DNA of 36,585 nucleotides from Staphylococcus pseudoxylosus (GCF_003697915.1 NZ_RCVN01000018.1:1-36585), one strand, 5' to 3'. Positions 9,244 to 18,074 are shown, counted from the first letter of the stretch. Numbers and translations are program-made. The notes: generated by a model from the letters alone, not told the origin.

Positions 9244-9637
9244 AACAAATACAGTCCCCCTTTTATATGTGTTAAATAGAAACGTTGTCTTTAATGTTAT
9301 TAATCATATCAATAAAAATAAAGCGTTTTCTATAGATTAAAATAATAAAGCACGTATTATCGCTATGTAATTAAACAATAACACAATATATTTCCATACC
9401 TCTCTAATTATATACATAATCGGCTCATGAAAAAAGGGCTTTCAGAAATTCTACACAAATTTTGTTAATATGTGTTAACTAGCTCACACAAAAATTCATA
9501 TATTTTCTTAATGAAAAAGCTAATATAACGCTATATTGATTGCTAGTTTAAAATTATTTAGCTATTATACCTATACAAAATTCATTTCATGCTATAATGA
9601 GTTTCAATTTAAGTAAAGTTCTTTTGGAGGTTTTTTA
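9244..9637. other. Divergent control region between mqo and the GT4 gene
   Basis: This 394-bp AT-rich stretch has no open frame worth calling. It must hold the mqo promoter, which I could not place, and it contains the extended -10 promoter of the glycosyltransferase gene at its right end. Confidence 0.5.
9590..9598 (+). promoter_or_regulatory. Extended -10 promoter of the GT4 gene
   Basis: TG-C-TATAAT (9590-9598) is an extended -10 element without a good -35. It lies about 40 nt upstream of the ATG. Confidence 0.6.
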
Positions 9638-10786
9638 ATGAAATCAATAACATTTTTCATGCATAATGTTTATGCAATGGGAGGCACCGTCAAGTCTATT
9701 TCTCAATTGGCAAATATATTAGCTGAAAAAGGACATCATGTAGAAATCATAACTATTTTTAAAGGGGCTGATTCGCCTTACTTTGATATTCATGAATCCA
9801 TTAAAATAAAACCTTTAATTAACTATCAATTTCACCCACTTAATATCAAAGATATTATTATAAATAGGATCGCTAAATTCACATCATTTTCCAGACCAAA
9901 ATATATTTCACAATTTGAACCAGGAATTGATCAATTTTCTCACTATATAGAGAAAAAAATGATTAAAGCAATAAGCAATGTTTCTACAGATGTAATTGTA
10001 GGTACACGTGCAAGTTTTAATATATTAATTGCTCAATATGCTGGTACTCATATTGAAAAAGTTGGTATGGAACATATGAACTTTGATGCACATTCTGAAC
10101 GATATCAACAAGAAATTATTAAAAGTTATAGAGATTTAGATAAAATCACTACATTAACTACTGTAGATAAGAATAAATACCAATCACATATCGATACACC
10201 TGTATTCGTAGTTCCTAATATTATCAATGAAATTCGCCTCCACGAACCGAAAAGCAAAATCATCTGTGCAGCGGGTCGTTTAGAATATGAAAAAGGATTT
10301 GATTTTTTGATTGAAAGTATTAATCCTATTCAACAAGCTGTTAGAAAATTTAATTATCAAGTCCACATATATGGTGAAGGCAAAGAGCAAGCAAATCTGC
10401 AACAACTGATTAATCAATATAATCTATCAGACATTGTAAAATTATACGGTTCCACACAGCAATTAAACGAAAAATTAGCAGTTAGTGAAATCACTGTTAT
10501 CCCTTCGCGTAATGAAGGCTTCGGTATGGTGATATTAGAAGCTATGAACCAAAGCAGTATCGTAGTGAGTTTTGATGGCAATGCTGGCCCTGATTCAATC
10601 ATCCAAAATAATGTAAATGGCTATTTAATTGAACATGAAAACGTAGATGCATTATCTAATCAATTACGCCGTCTCATAAACCAAGAGTTCAAAGATGAAG
10701 TTGTTATTCAAAATGGTTATAAAACCGTTACTTCTTATGCACCAAAAGCGATTTATCAAGACTTTTTAACTATGTTAAACGCTTAA
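9638..10786 (+). CDS. GT4-family glycosyltransferase (teichoic-acid/polymer glycosylation candidate)
   Basis: Retaining GT-B glycosyltransferase of 382 residues, probably using a nucleotide sugar at the cytoplasmic membrane face. The N-terminal acceptor domain begins with MKSITFFMHNVYAMGGTVKS, whose GGT loop is typical of GT4. The C-terminal donor domain starts around 205 and shows R214 and K219 (AAGRLEYEKG) and the EX7E pair E293/E301 (NEGFGMVILE), both expected for catalysis. There is no signal peptide and no clear transmembrane helix. It resembles the poly(glycerol-phosphate) alpha-glucosyltransferase group, but acceptor and sugar are unknown. A GroP-polymerase-like gene lies 2.1 kb downstream on the same strand, with lctP between them on the opposite strand. 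The ribosome site GGAGG is well placed. Confidence 0.82.
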   Translation: MKSITFFMHNVYAMGGTVKSISQLANILAEKGHHVEIITIFKGADSPYFDIHESIKIKPLINYQFHPLNIKDIIINRIAKFTSFSRPKYISQFEPGIDQFSHYIEKKMIKAISNVSTDVIVGTRASFNILIAQYAGTHIEKVGMEHMNFDAHSERYQQEIIKSYRDLDKITTLTTVDKNKYQSHIDTPVFVVPNIINEIRLHEPKSKIICAAGRLEYEKGFDFLIESINPIQQAVRKFNYQVHIYGEGKEQANLQQLINQYNLSDIVKLYGSTQQLNEKLAVSEITVIPSRNEGFGMVILEAMNQSSIVVSFDGNAGPDSIIQNNVNGYLIEHENVDALSNQLRRLINQEFKDEVVIQNGYKTVTSYAPKAIYQDFLTMLNA

Positions 10787-10904
10787 TTATAATAATATTG
10801 AATATTTTCAAAAACGAATTAATGTACAGGTTTGCTAAGTCTCCTCGTAATATATTCAATAGTTAAGATAGATACTTTAAACATGTCCCATGTTCATCAT
10901 TCAT

Positions 10905-10957
10905 AAAAACACGCTCGTATAAATTCATTGTGCTATGAATTAAACGAGCGTGTTTTT
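10905..10957. terminator. Bidirectional terminator between GT4 gene and lctP
   Basis: A 14-bp perfect stem (10905-10918 with 10944-10957) has A5 at the left edge and T5 at the right, so it works for both convergent genes. An inner AATTCAT/ATGAATT can extend it. Confidence 0.9.
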
Positions 10958-11032
10958 AATTTATCCTCATAAACAAGGTACATTCCCTTAATTGAGGCGT
11001 ATTTTCACTTATAATCTGATAGATTGAAATTA

Positions 11033-12634
11033 TTACATGAATAAATGTAATAAGAATGTCCAGATACATACAAATATAAGTAAAGCAATACTATAACGTA
11101 ATGTCATTTTCAACAATTCAGATTCTTTTCCGACTTGTTGTACAGAAGCTGTCGCAATCGCAATCGATTGTGGTGATATTAATTTAGCAGCCACACCACC
11201 GACTGTATTGGCTGATACTAGTAAAGCACCACTAGCACCAATATTATTCGCAACTGCTGCTTGAATTGGTGCAAACAATGAGTTGTTATTTGTAACAGAA
11301 CCCGTTAAGAATACACCAATCCACCCCAATATTGGAGATAACAATGGGAAAATACTTCCTGTTTTTGCAATACCCTCACCTACTGCGCTACTTAGGCCAG
11401 CGTATGTCATTAATTTAGATATTACCAAGATAAAACAAATCGTTATAATTGGTAACCATAATTCTTTAAACGCCTCTTTAAATAGTCCTATACCATCCTT
11501 AAATTTAACATTTTTTGACATTAACATCGTAATAATAATTACAATTAAAATAGCTGTTCCGGTTTGACCTATGATATTTAACGGCAATGTGATTGCTTTA
11601 TTTGCAATATCACTATACGTTCCCGGTAACGTTATGTTAAAGACAAGTGAAGATAATGCACCATCTGGAGCGAAAAGTGATTTAAAGCTTTGCGCACTCC
11701 ATATCATTACAATCACAGTTAAAATCACAAACGGGCTCCAAGCATATATAATTTCTTTAGGTTTGTGTTTTGTAATTGCTTGAGGTTTTTCATCTTTTTT
11801 CAATCTAAAGATATTTTTCGGTTGGAATTTTTTCGAGAATAAAGCTAAAGCTAACATTGAAACTAATGGTGGTATAATATCGGCCAATTCAGGTCCAATA
11901 AATACAGTGATTAAACCTTGTAATACTGCGAAAGTACCACCAACAATTAAAATAGCTGGCAACGTTTCTTTAATACCTTTAAAGCCATCAATAATCCATA
12001 TTAATAAAAATGGTATTAACAGATTCATAAATACTAAAGTTAATGCTGACATTTGGGAAACTGCCATACCTGAAATATTATCTGGTAAACCTAACGTATC
12101 AATAACAGTGACAGGTAAACCAATTGCTCCAAATGCACCTGCAGACGCATTAGCTATTAAACAAAGCATCGCTGCTTGTAATGGACCAAATCCTAACTGT
12201 GTTAGTAATAATGCACAAATTGCAATTGGTACACCAAAACCTGCTGCACCTTCTAAAAAGCCATTAAAAGCAAAACCAATTAACAATAATTGGATACGCT
12301 GATCTTGTGAAATACTAGAAATACTATCTTGTATCGTATTAAACTGGCCAGTTTTATTCGTAATCTTATAAAGTAAAACCGCCATGACTACGATATATCC
12401 AATTGGTATAATACCTTGGAAAAATCCTTCAACCACTGCGCCCGATGCTATCGTCACAGGTAGTTTGAAGCATAGCATTGCAATAATAAGTGTAACAACT
12501 ACGGTTGTTAATGAAGCATAAATACCTTTCATCTTAAAAAGAGTTAGACATAAAAGAAATAAAACTATAGGTATTGCTGCTACTAATGTTGATAACAAGA
12601 TGTTACCAAAGGGGTTAAAAGATTCTACAAACAT
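11033..12634 (-). CDS. lctP: L-lactate permease
   Basis: Lactate permease (LctP/LldP family) moving L-lactate, probably with protons, across the cytoplasmic membrane. The 533-residue protein is hydrophobic throughout, with about 13 membrane segments. Family blocks are visible: GFLEGAAGFGVPIAICALLL, a LIANASAGAFGAIGLPV stretch, the SVTNNNSLFAP motif, and NTVGGVAAKLISPQSIAIA near the C-terminus. ATG at 12634 follows GGAAGTGAG. A Rex operator sits directly downstream of the -10 box, so the gene should be derepressed when NADH rises under low oxygen or nitric oxide. Together with mqo next door it suggests a lactate/malate respiratory neighbourhood as in S. aureus. Confidence 0.94.
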   Translation of the reverse strand: MFVESFNPFGNILLSTLVAAIPIVLFLLCLTLFKMKGIYASLTTVVVTLIIAMLCFKLPVTIASGAVVEGFFQGIIPIGYIVVMAVLLYKITNKTGQFNTIQDSISSISQDQRIQLLLIGFAFNGFLEGAAGFGVPIAICALLLTQLGFGPLQAAMLCLIANASAGAFGAIGLPVTVIDTLGLPDNISGMAVSQMSALTLVFMNLLIPFLLIWIIDGFKGIKETLPAILIVGGTFAVLQGLITVFIGPELADIIPPLVSMLALALFSKKFQPKNIFRLKKDEKPQAITKHKPKEIIYAWSPFVILTVIVMIWSAQSFKSLFAPDGALSSLVFNITLPGTYSDIANKAITLPLNIIGQTGTAILIVIIITMLMSKNVKFKDGIGLFKEAFKELWLPIITICFILVISKLMTYAGLSSAVGEGIAKTGSIFPLLSPILGWIGVFLTGSVTNNNSLFAPIQAAVANNIGASGALLVSANTVGGVAAKLISPQSIAIATASVQQVGKESELLKMTLRYSIALLIFVCIWTFLLHLFM

Positions 12635-12684
12635 TTTGACTCACTTCCATTTTCTATTTTTATTTGGCATTGAAGAACCTGATA

Positions 12685-12702
12685 TTGTGATTTTTTTCAC
12701 AA
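12685..12702 (-). promoter_or_regulatory. Rex operator of lctP
   Basis: TTGTGA-N6-TCACAA, an 18-bp palindrome with a T6 centre, matches the staphylococcal Rex consensus in both arms. It lies four bases after the -10 box, across the expected transcription start. Confidence 0.88.
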
Positions 12703-12706
12703 TTTG

Positions 12707-12734
12707 ATTATAACATTTTTCTACCTAATTACAA
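12707..12734 (-). promoter_or_regulatory. lctP promoter
   Basis: On the minus strand the -35 TTGTAA (12729-12734) and -10 TATAAT (12707-12712) are separated by 16 bp and sit just upstream of the Rex operator. Confidence 0.65.
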
Positions 12735-12863
12735 TAAATTTTTAAAAATTTAATCCTTCCCCATTAAAGGTTTCCCTATTTTATAAATTTAAAAAGTCAT
12801 TTTTCAATAATTTGAAGTTTAAAAACAATTAATTTTATACACTTCAGTTTATAAGGGATTCTT

Positions 12864-12891
12864 TTGTCATAGGTTCTTTACATGATAAAAT
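12864..12891 (+). promoter_or_regulatory. Promoter of the TagF/TarL-like gene
   Basis: The -35 TTGTCA (12864-12869) and -10 TAAAAT (12886-12891) are separated by 16 bp, 32 nt upstream of the ATG. Confidence 0.65.
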
Positions 12892-12923
12892 AGTATAAAC
12901 AACTATTAAGTAGAGGTATACAA

Positions 12924-14612
12924 ATGATAAAACAAATTGAAATTACAGCGTTGCACCTTTTAGAGTCTGAATTGGAAAAGGCAACATTAGAAGGTTATTC
13001 ACACTTTGTATTAATTAATAACCATATTGAAATATACCAACATATGCTTGAAGCCGTTGAATTAAAACCTTGCCCGATTGTAACAGACTATACAGTTCAA
13101 CAACAATACGTCAACGACTGTCGCTATTTTGGGAAATCAGAAATTACTTTCAATGATTGGATTGAAAATATTAACCACTTCCCAAATGTTATTTTCCATA
13201 TAGAAACAACACAAAACATCTTAAAACATTTTGACATTAGTAATATTTTTGACTTATCACTGATTTCACTATTACAAGATGACGTCGCTACAGATAGTCA
13301 TGTTGTTTTTAATTTTGAATCCACATTTATTACAAGTGACTATATTTGGAGTGAAATTCATAAATTAACGCCATTAAACACAACTAAATTTAGCCTTAAT
13401 AAATTGGCATATGAGCATAAACACGCTGTGCCATTTAAAAATAGTGAAACGCTCGCACCAGAGCAATTGCGCTTTACAGATAAATGCTTAAAAAATACTG
13501 GTTTTAAATTACCCCATTGGTTTTACCATATGCTTCAACAACATTTTGACAAGAAGCATCGTGAAGCAAGTTATATTTATGAAAAAGATAAGTCTAAAGT
13601 TAAAAATCATATCGTTTTCTTAGGATTTGATTATGGTTTCCGTGGTAATTCTCGTTATTTATTTAATCACTTTGCGAAACACTTTACTAAATTACCTATC
13701 TATTTTATTACCAATGATGTAAACGGGCCTAATTTTATTAAACCAGATGACCCAAAAGCGAAATCACTTATCGAAAGTGCACAAGTTGTAATATTAGAAA
13801 GTTATATACCAGACGCTTTGAAACCAAACGGAACCATTATACAACTTTGGCATGGTACACCTATTAAAAAACTATTTTTAGACAGTCCTGAACCAACTCA
13901 AAACCTTAATATTTATAATTATCGTGCTCGTAAATATAATAAATGGTTACAACAAGACTATTTCATTAGTGATTGTTCAGCAATCATTGATTATTTTAAA
14001 ACTGCTTTTCCACAGCAACAAACACATATATTAAATTGTGGCTATCCAAGAGTTCGTTATTTATTAGATAAACAATCTGATCATCACTATATTTCATTTA
14101 TCAAAAAAGAATTGAAATTAAATCCAGAAAAGGAAACATTACTTTATGCACCTACTTGGCGAACAGATTATGATGAATCTGATTTATTACCAATAAGTGA
14201 TGGGCTTCTGAATAAATACAATGTTATTTTTAAAGGGCATATTGAAGATAATTCTAATTATGTTCCGGAGAATGCAATTATTGCGCCTTCTCATATAGAA
14301 GTTCAAGATTTATTGTTGATTTCAGATATTGTCTTAACTGACTATTCATCGATTATTTTTGATGCATTAACTATTGATAAAACGGTCTGTCAATACACAC
14401 CAAATCACGAAAAATATGTTTCTGAACGCGGTGTTTATGAAGAAGTGATGCACGCGCTATCTACAGTACGCTATAGCGATGCCAAAGCATTACTCAACGA
14501 TTTAATAAGTCATCAAATGAAAGATATACATGATAATTCTTTTGTAAATAAAGACAACCATGCTTTTGAAACTATTTCTCATATTATTCATAAATGTACT
14601 AAATCTAGGTAA
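12924..14612 (+). CDS. CDP-glycerol glycerophosphotransferase-family protein (TagF/TarL-like)
   Basis: Probably transfers glycerol- or ribitol-phosphate units from a CDP-activated donor to a teichoic-acid-type acceptor at the inner membrane face. The catalytic domain (about 225-555) carries the family hallmarks: LWHGTPIKK at 308-316 (catalytic His310), GYPR at 373-376, YAPTWR at 408-413, FKGH at 436-439 and DYSSIIFD at 473-480. The N-terminal 190 residues do not resemble the usual TarL/TarF lead-in I remember, and I cannot assign them. At 562 residues it is as long as S. aureus TarL. It lies apart from any tar cluster, with a GT4 gene 2.1 kb upstream on the same strand and lctP opposite. Own promoter, ribosome site GAGGT, own terminator. 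Confidence 0.85.
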   Translation: MIKQIEITALHLLESELEKATLEGYSHFVLINNHIEIYQHMLEAVELKPCPIVTDYTVQQQYVNDCRYFGKSEITFNDWIENINHFPNVIFHIETTQNILKHFDISNIFDLSLISLLQDDVATDSHVVFNFESTFITSDYIWSEIHKLTPLNTTKFSLNKLAYEHKHAVPFKNSETLAPEQLRFTDKCLKNTGFKLPHWFYHMLQQHFDKKHREASYIYEKDKSKVKNHIVFLGFDYGFRGNSRYLFNHFAKHFTKLPIYFITNDVNGPNFIKPDDPKAKSLIESAQVVILESYIPDALKPNGTIIQLWHGTPIKKLFLDSPEPTQNLNIYNYRARKYNKWLQQDYFISDCSAIIDYFKTAFPQQQTHILNCGYPRVRYLLDKQSDHHYISFIKKELKLNPEKETLLYAPTWRTDYDESDLLPISDGLLNKYNVIFKGHIEDNSNYVPENAIIAPSHIEVQDLLLISDIVLTDYSSIIFDALTIDKTVCQYTPNHEKYVSERGVYEEVMHALSTVRYSDAKALLNDLISHQMKDIHDNSFVNKDNHAFETISHIIHKCTKSR

Positions 14613-14702
14613 AATAGATTATTCAACGATGTGATTACTTCGCATGAATATGAATACATGTTAAAAATTGCATGAAACATAAAGCTCTTAAATAAAAAAA
14701 TA

Positions 14703-14751
14703 AACGTCAATTTCTATATTATTTTAATAGAAATTGACGTTTTCATTGTTT
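14703..14751 (+). terminator. Terminator of the TagF/TarL-like gene
   Basis: A perfect 15-bp stem (14703-14717 with 14727-14741, 9-nt loop) is followed by TTCATTGTTTT. Confidence 0.9.
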
Positions 14752-14800
14752 TATTACGTGCTAGAGCTGACCTGTATAATTTAAACTTTTCATTATAATA

Positions 14801-14890
14801 TTGGCAGTAATTTGAATCGATGCCTGTGGTAGCGCACTAGCCGAAGTCTAAGGCAATACCCGTGCAAAGCGTGTACAAAAAAACTGCCAA
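14801..14890 (+). repeat. Structured intergenic element with nested inverted repeats
   Basis: TTGGCAGT (14801-14808) pairs with ACTGCCAA (14883-14890). Inside, TGCCT (14821-14825) pairs with AGGCA (14851-14855), and GGTAG/CTAGCC can pair with a bulge. A 26-nt segment at 14853-14878 recurs at 36507-36532 with base-pairing preserved. No reading frame. It may be a dispersed repeat or a structured RNA. Confidence 0.55.
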
Positions 14891-14915
14891 CAAAGTCGGA
14901 TACTTTGTCGACAGT
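14877..14915 (-). terminator. Terminator of the lipoprotein gene
   Basis: On the minus strand a 14-bp stem (14902-14915 with 14883-14896, two G:U pairs, 5-nt loop) is followed by T7 (14877-14883). Its right arm shares ACTGCCAA with the enclosing inverted repeat at 14801-14890, so the two stems exclude each other. Confidence 0.85.
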
Positions 14916-14995
14916 CTGAACTAATCTAAATTGATAAGTGCTGTTATTTTGAAAATGGACATATATGCCCAATCACTTGCTTTATAATAATAGTT

Positions 14996-15808
14996 CTATT
15001 GTTGATACGCAGGGTCTACTACTCTAACTGTACCTTGTTGGTCTACTGTAGCAATTGTATATGTCCCTGGTTGTGCTTGATTTTGGAAACTAAAGATATA
15101 ACTATAGTTTCCTTCGCTACCTTCAATAGCATAGTCATTGAATGGATTAGATTGACCATTTAATGAATTAACTTCAGCAGTAGCGTTGTCCAATGAATTT
15201 TGGAAGTTAGGCAAGCTTTGTAATGCAGTTTGTGGATCTACGTTACCAGATGTAATATTTTGCGCTACTGGTACTGCATTTTGTCCTTGATAAGGAGCAA
15301 CATACTGAGATGCGCTTGAATTTGATGCATTACTATTTGCATTGGCATTATTACTGGCATTGTTACTACTATTTGCATTATCGCTATTCGCATTGTTGTT
15401 ATTTCCTGAAGTTGATGCGCTATTTCCACTATTCGCATCACTAGACCCATTGCTACCATCTGAATTAGAACTATTACCTGAGGCACTACCATTGTTATCA
15501 GAAGAACTGTTATCATCACTTGATGAATTGTCAGAATTGTTTCCATTACTGCCAGTACCATCACCTGAAGAACTATCTTCACTAGATTTGCTATCTGAAT
15601 CTTTATTTTTGTCTGAGTCTTTGTCTGAATCTTTGTCAGAGCTGTCATTACTCTTCTTGTCATCATTTTTAGAATCTTTTGATTTGTCATCAGATGATTG
15701 ACTGTCTTTTGAACTATCGTCCTTTTTACTACTGTCATCATCACTACCATTTGAACAAGCAGCAAGTGCTAAAGATAAAGTAAGAAAACCTGCTAATAGT
15801 TTTTTCAT
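14996..15808 (-). CDS. Ser/Asp/Asn-rich lipoprotein (TpgX-like)
   Basis: Surface lipoprotein of 270 residues with unknown function. The signal peptide MKKLLAGFLTLSLALAAC ends in a lipobox (LAAC), giving Cys18 as the lipidated residue. Residues about 20-165 are low complexity: first a Lys/Asp/Ser-rich stretch, then Asn/Ser/Gly/Ala-rich, probably a flexible spacer through the wall. A compact C-terminal domain (about 168-270, starting YVAPYQGQNAVPVAQNITS) probably does the work. It resembles the protein called TpgX in S. aureus, found after lctP there too. The other long frames in this segment are shadows of biased codon use. RBS AAGGAGG; a strong terminator follows. The repeat tract is a likely place for length variation among strains. 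Confidence 0.85.
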   Translation of the reverse strand: MKKLLAGFLTLSLALAACSNGSDDDSSKKDDSSKDSQSSDDKSKDSKNDDKKSNDSSDKDSDKDSDKNKDSDSKSSEDSSSGDGTGSNGNNSDNSSSDDNSSSDNNGSASGNSSNSDGSNGSSDANSGNSASTSGNNNNANSDNANSSNNASNNANANSNASNSSASQYVAPYQGQNAVPVAQNITSGNVDPQTALQSLPNFQNSLDNATAEVNSLNGQSNPFNDYAIEGSEGNYSYIFSFQNQAQPGTYTIATVDQQGTVRVVDPAYQQ

Positions 15809-16040
15809 ATAGAAAAACCTCCTTAATTTTTAATACTCACAACCTAATGGTTAGTATCTATGTATGTCATTCCCCAAGAGGTTGGTTGAGAATTAGTTTA
15901 TTATTCACTATAAAATTAACAATAAACATCTTTAACGAAAAATCCTAAAAAAAAATATATAAATTTAACAAACTCAAAATATTTTTCAACTTTAAATCGT
16001 TCCATAACATATTTAAATTATGTCAAAAAGCACTTTATTT

Positions 16041-16559
16041 CTAAATTTCTTTTTCCATAATTAAATCTATATCTACTACATTACCAGTATAAAAGTGATG
16101 TTCTCCTGTAACACGCAGTCCTTGCTTTTCGTAGAAATTAAGCGCTTGTTTATTATGTTCCCATACACCTAACCAAATTTTAGTTTTCTTTAATTCTCGC
16201 GCCTTTTCGATTGCGAATTCAAAGACGTGCTTTCCTCGTCCGCCTCCCTGAGCTCTAGGTAAAAAATAAATACGCTGTATTTCGAGATATTCATGCCCCT
16301 TGTCTTCTGATTGTGCTTGATTAATATTTAATTTAAAATATCCTACTATTTCTTCATTTTCTTTGTAAAAATAAGTAAATGAGGATTCATTTTCTAATTC
16401 TTTATTTAGTTGTTCTACATTATAGGCTTCATTAAAATACTGCTCGAAATCTTCATCAGTGTAACCACCGTCTTCAAATGTCACCTTAAATGTTGTAATA
16501 CTAAGTTGACGCAATTGTTCTAGTTCATTAGATTTTACCAATTCAATTTGAGTCGCCAT
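16041..16559 (-). CDS. GNAT-family N-acetyltransferase (PaiA-like)
   Basis: Acetyl-CoA-dependent acetyltransferase of 172 residues. The acetyl-CoA-binding segment is clear (EIQRIYFLPRAQGGGRGKHVF), with R/Q-x-x-G-x-G geometry. It is followed by a KIWLGVWEHNKQALNFYEKQGL block, the usual beta5-alpha4 element with the Tyr that often acts as general acid. Overall pattern and length are closest to PaiA-type acetyltransferases, which acetylate polyamines, but the substrate cannot be read from the sequence. ATG at 16559 has GGGGGAG four to five bases upstream. It is monocistronic and diverges from the YhdH-like oxidoreductase gene. I see no clear terminator downstream. Confidence 0.82.
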   Translation of the reverse strand: MATQIELVKSNELEQLRQLSITTFKVTFEDGGYTDEDFEQYFNEAYNVEQLNKELENESSFTYFYKENEEIVGYFKLNINQAQSEDKGHEYLEIQRIYFLPRAQGGGRGKHVFEFAIEKARELKKTKIWLGVWEHNKQALNFYEKQGLRVTGEHHFYTGNVVDIDLIMEKEI

Positions 16560-16801
16560 ATTACTCCCCCCTACTTTGTTCTCTCCTTGAAATCAATTAT
16601 ACTAAAACACTTCTTATCTTACTATTGAATAATAATACTTTTATAATTAATTACTTTTACCTACAAAAATTAAATTGCTTTTAATTTAAAGCGCTTACCT
16701 AAAAAACGTATAGTTTAGCCTTATTGTGTAATATTCAATTACATGATAAAGTAGTTCTAGTTTTTTAATTGTTCGTAAATATATACATAAGGGAGTGCCA
16801 T

Positions 16802-17797
16802 TTGGCAATGACTGAAACATTTAAAGCTTTTGTAGTCGATGAACAAGACGGCAAAGTAACTAACCAATATAAAGATTTATCAATAAATGATTTACCTGAA
16901 GGCGAGGTACTTATAAAAATTAAGTACTCTGGTATCAATTATAAAGATGCACTTGCAACTGTGGAAAATTCAAAAATCGTAAAATCATATCCAATGGTTC
17001 CAGGTATTGATTTAGCTGGCGTAGTAGAACATTCTGATACGCATGCATTTGAAGCTGGTGACGAAGTTATTGTCACTGGGTATGACTTAGGCATCAGCCA
17101 CTTTGGTGGCTTTAGTGAATACGCACGTGTCAAAGAAGAGTGGATTGTTCCTTTACCAAAAGATTTAACCCTTGAAGAAGCTATGATTTATGGAACTGCT
17201 GGCTATACAGCAGGTTTAGCTATCGAAAAGTTAGAACATAATGGTTTATCTGTAGAAAAAGAAGACGTACTTGTACGTGGTGCAACAGGTGGTGTAGGCA
17301 CACTCGCAGTAATGATGTTAGACTCAATAGGCTTTGATGTTGTTGCTAGTACCGGTAAACAAGATGCTGAAGCTCAACTTAAATCTTTAGGTGCAAAAGA
17401 AGTCATACCTCGTATTTCTGAAAGTGATAGCAAACCACTTGGCAAACGTACTTGGCAAGGTGCTATTGATCCCGTCGGTGGCGAAAGTTTATCACAAATC
17501 ATTAAACAATTAGACTATGATGGCAGTATTGCTTTAATAGGTATGACTGGCGGAACAAACTTTGATAGTTCTGTATTTCCATTTATATTAAGAGGTACTA
17601 GCATTATAGGTATCGATTCAGTTTATACTGAGATGAGACAACGCAAGCATATATGGCGTCGTTTAGCAAAAGACTTAAAACCAGACCAATTACATGACAT
17701 CAAACAAGTTATTAAATTCAATGAGATTGAATCAAGTATTAAACAAGTACTTGAACATGAAAATTCTGGCCGTATAGTCATCGACTTTGAAGCATAA
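16802..17797 (+). CDS. YhdH/YhfP-family NADPH oxidoreductase (acryloyl-CoA reductase-like)
   Basis: Zinc-free medium-chain reductase of about 330 residues. It has a GroES-like N-terminal half, then a Rossmann domain with VRGATGGVGTLAV near 150 and the diagnostic TWQGAIDPVGGESL block of the YhdH/AcuI group. AcuI enzymes reduce acryloyl-CoA to propionyl-CoA with NADPH; other relatives reduce quinones or enones, so the true substrate is open. None of the usual MDR zinc-binding Cys/His sets is seen. For the start, TTG at 16802 lies six bases after GGGAG (16791-16795). The ATG two codons later (16808) is 12 bases away, so I prefer TTG but either could be used. A very strong terminator follows. Confidence 0.85.
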   Translation: MAMTETFKAFVVDEQDGKVTNQYKDLSINDLPEGEVLIKIKYSGINYKDALATVENSKIVKSYPMVPGIDLAGVVEHSDTHAFEAGDEVIVTGYDLGISHFGGFSEYARVKEEWIVPLPKDLTLEEAMIYGTAGYTAGLAIEKLEHNGLSVEKEDVLVRGATGGVGTLAVMMLDSIGFDVVASTGKQDAEAQLKSLGAKEVIPRISESDSKPLGKRTWQGAIDPVGGESLSQIIKQLDYDGSIALIGMTGGTNFDSSVFPFILRGTSIIGIDSVYTEMRQRKHIWRRLAKDLKPDQLHDIKQVIKFNEIESSIKQVLEHENSGRIVIDFEA

Positions 17798-17856
17798 AAT
17801 GAGTCTATAGTAATGTTCCAAATTATAAACAATTCATAAATTGTCACTCTTTAATA

Positions 17857-17912
17857 GAGCGTGAATATGAAAGCAAACTTTAAAATTTGTTTTCATATTC
17901 ACGCTCTTTTTC
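17857..17912 (+). terminator. Terminator of the YhdH-like gene
   Basis: A 16-bp perfect stem (17857-17872 with 17891-17906) is followed by TTTTTCATTTT. Confidence 0.92.
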
Positions 17913-18027
17913 ATTTTATTCCGATTAATATAACCTCACATTTTTATACATATAAATAAGAATTACATCTCATATAAATAGATAATAATAAATAAAAATC
18001 TTATACTTTAATATTTACAAGTAAAAT

Positions 18028-18043
18028 ATGAAAGCGTATACTT
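18028..18043 (+). promoter_or_regulatory. cre-like CcpA site upstream of glcP
   Basis: ATGAAAGCGTATACTT matches the cre consensus WTGNAARCGNWWWCAW except for T in place of the final conserved A. It lies 32 nt upstream of the glcP ATG. Confidence 0.6.
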
Positions 18044-18074
18044 ATCTTTATCGAAAACATTCAGGAGGGTTTTT

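Noticed and set aside
9318..9340. AGCGTTTTCTA near the mqo start as a cre site
   Set aside because: Three mismatches on either strand. A catabolite site there would be plausible, but the sequence does not support it.
11283..12302. Three plus-strand frames opposite lctP
   Set aside because: No ribosome sites or recognisable domains. They mirror the hydrophobic lctP codons, which commonly give long antisense frames.
15265..15765. Long overlapping frames on both strands across the lipoprotein stalk (one on the plus strand of 119 codons, one on the minus strand of 166 codons)
   Set aside because: They are by-products of the repetitive Ser/Asp/Asn codons of the lipoprotein gene. They have no ribosome sites, and their translations are monotonous Leu/Ser/Glu or Met/Ile/Gln strings.
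16688..16701. Possible cre site upstream of the YhdH-like gene
   Set aside because: It matches only 12 of 14 core positions and misses the conserved G and final A. It is too weak to list as a feature.
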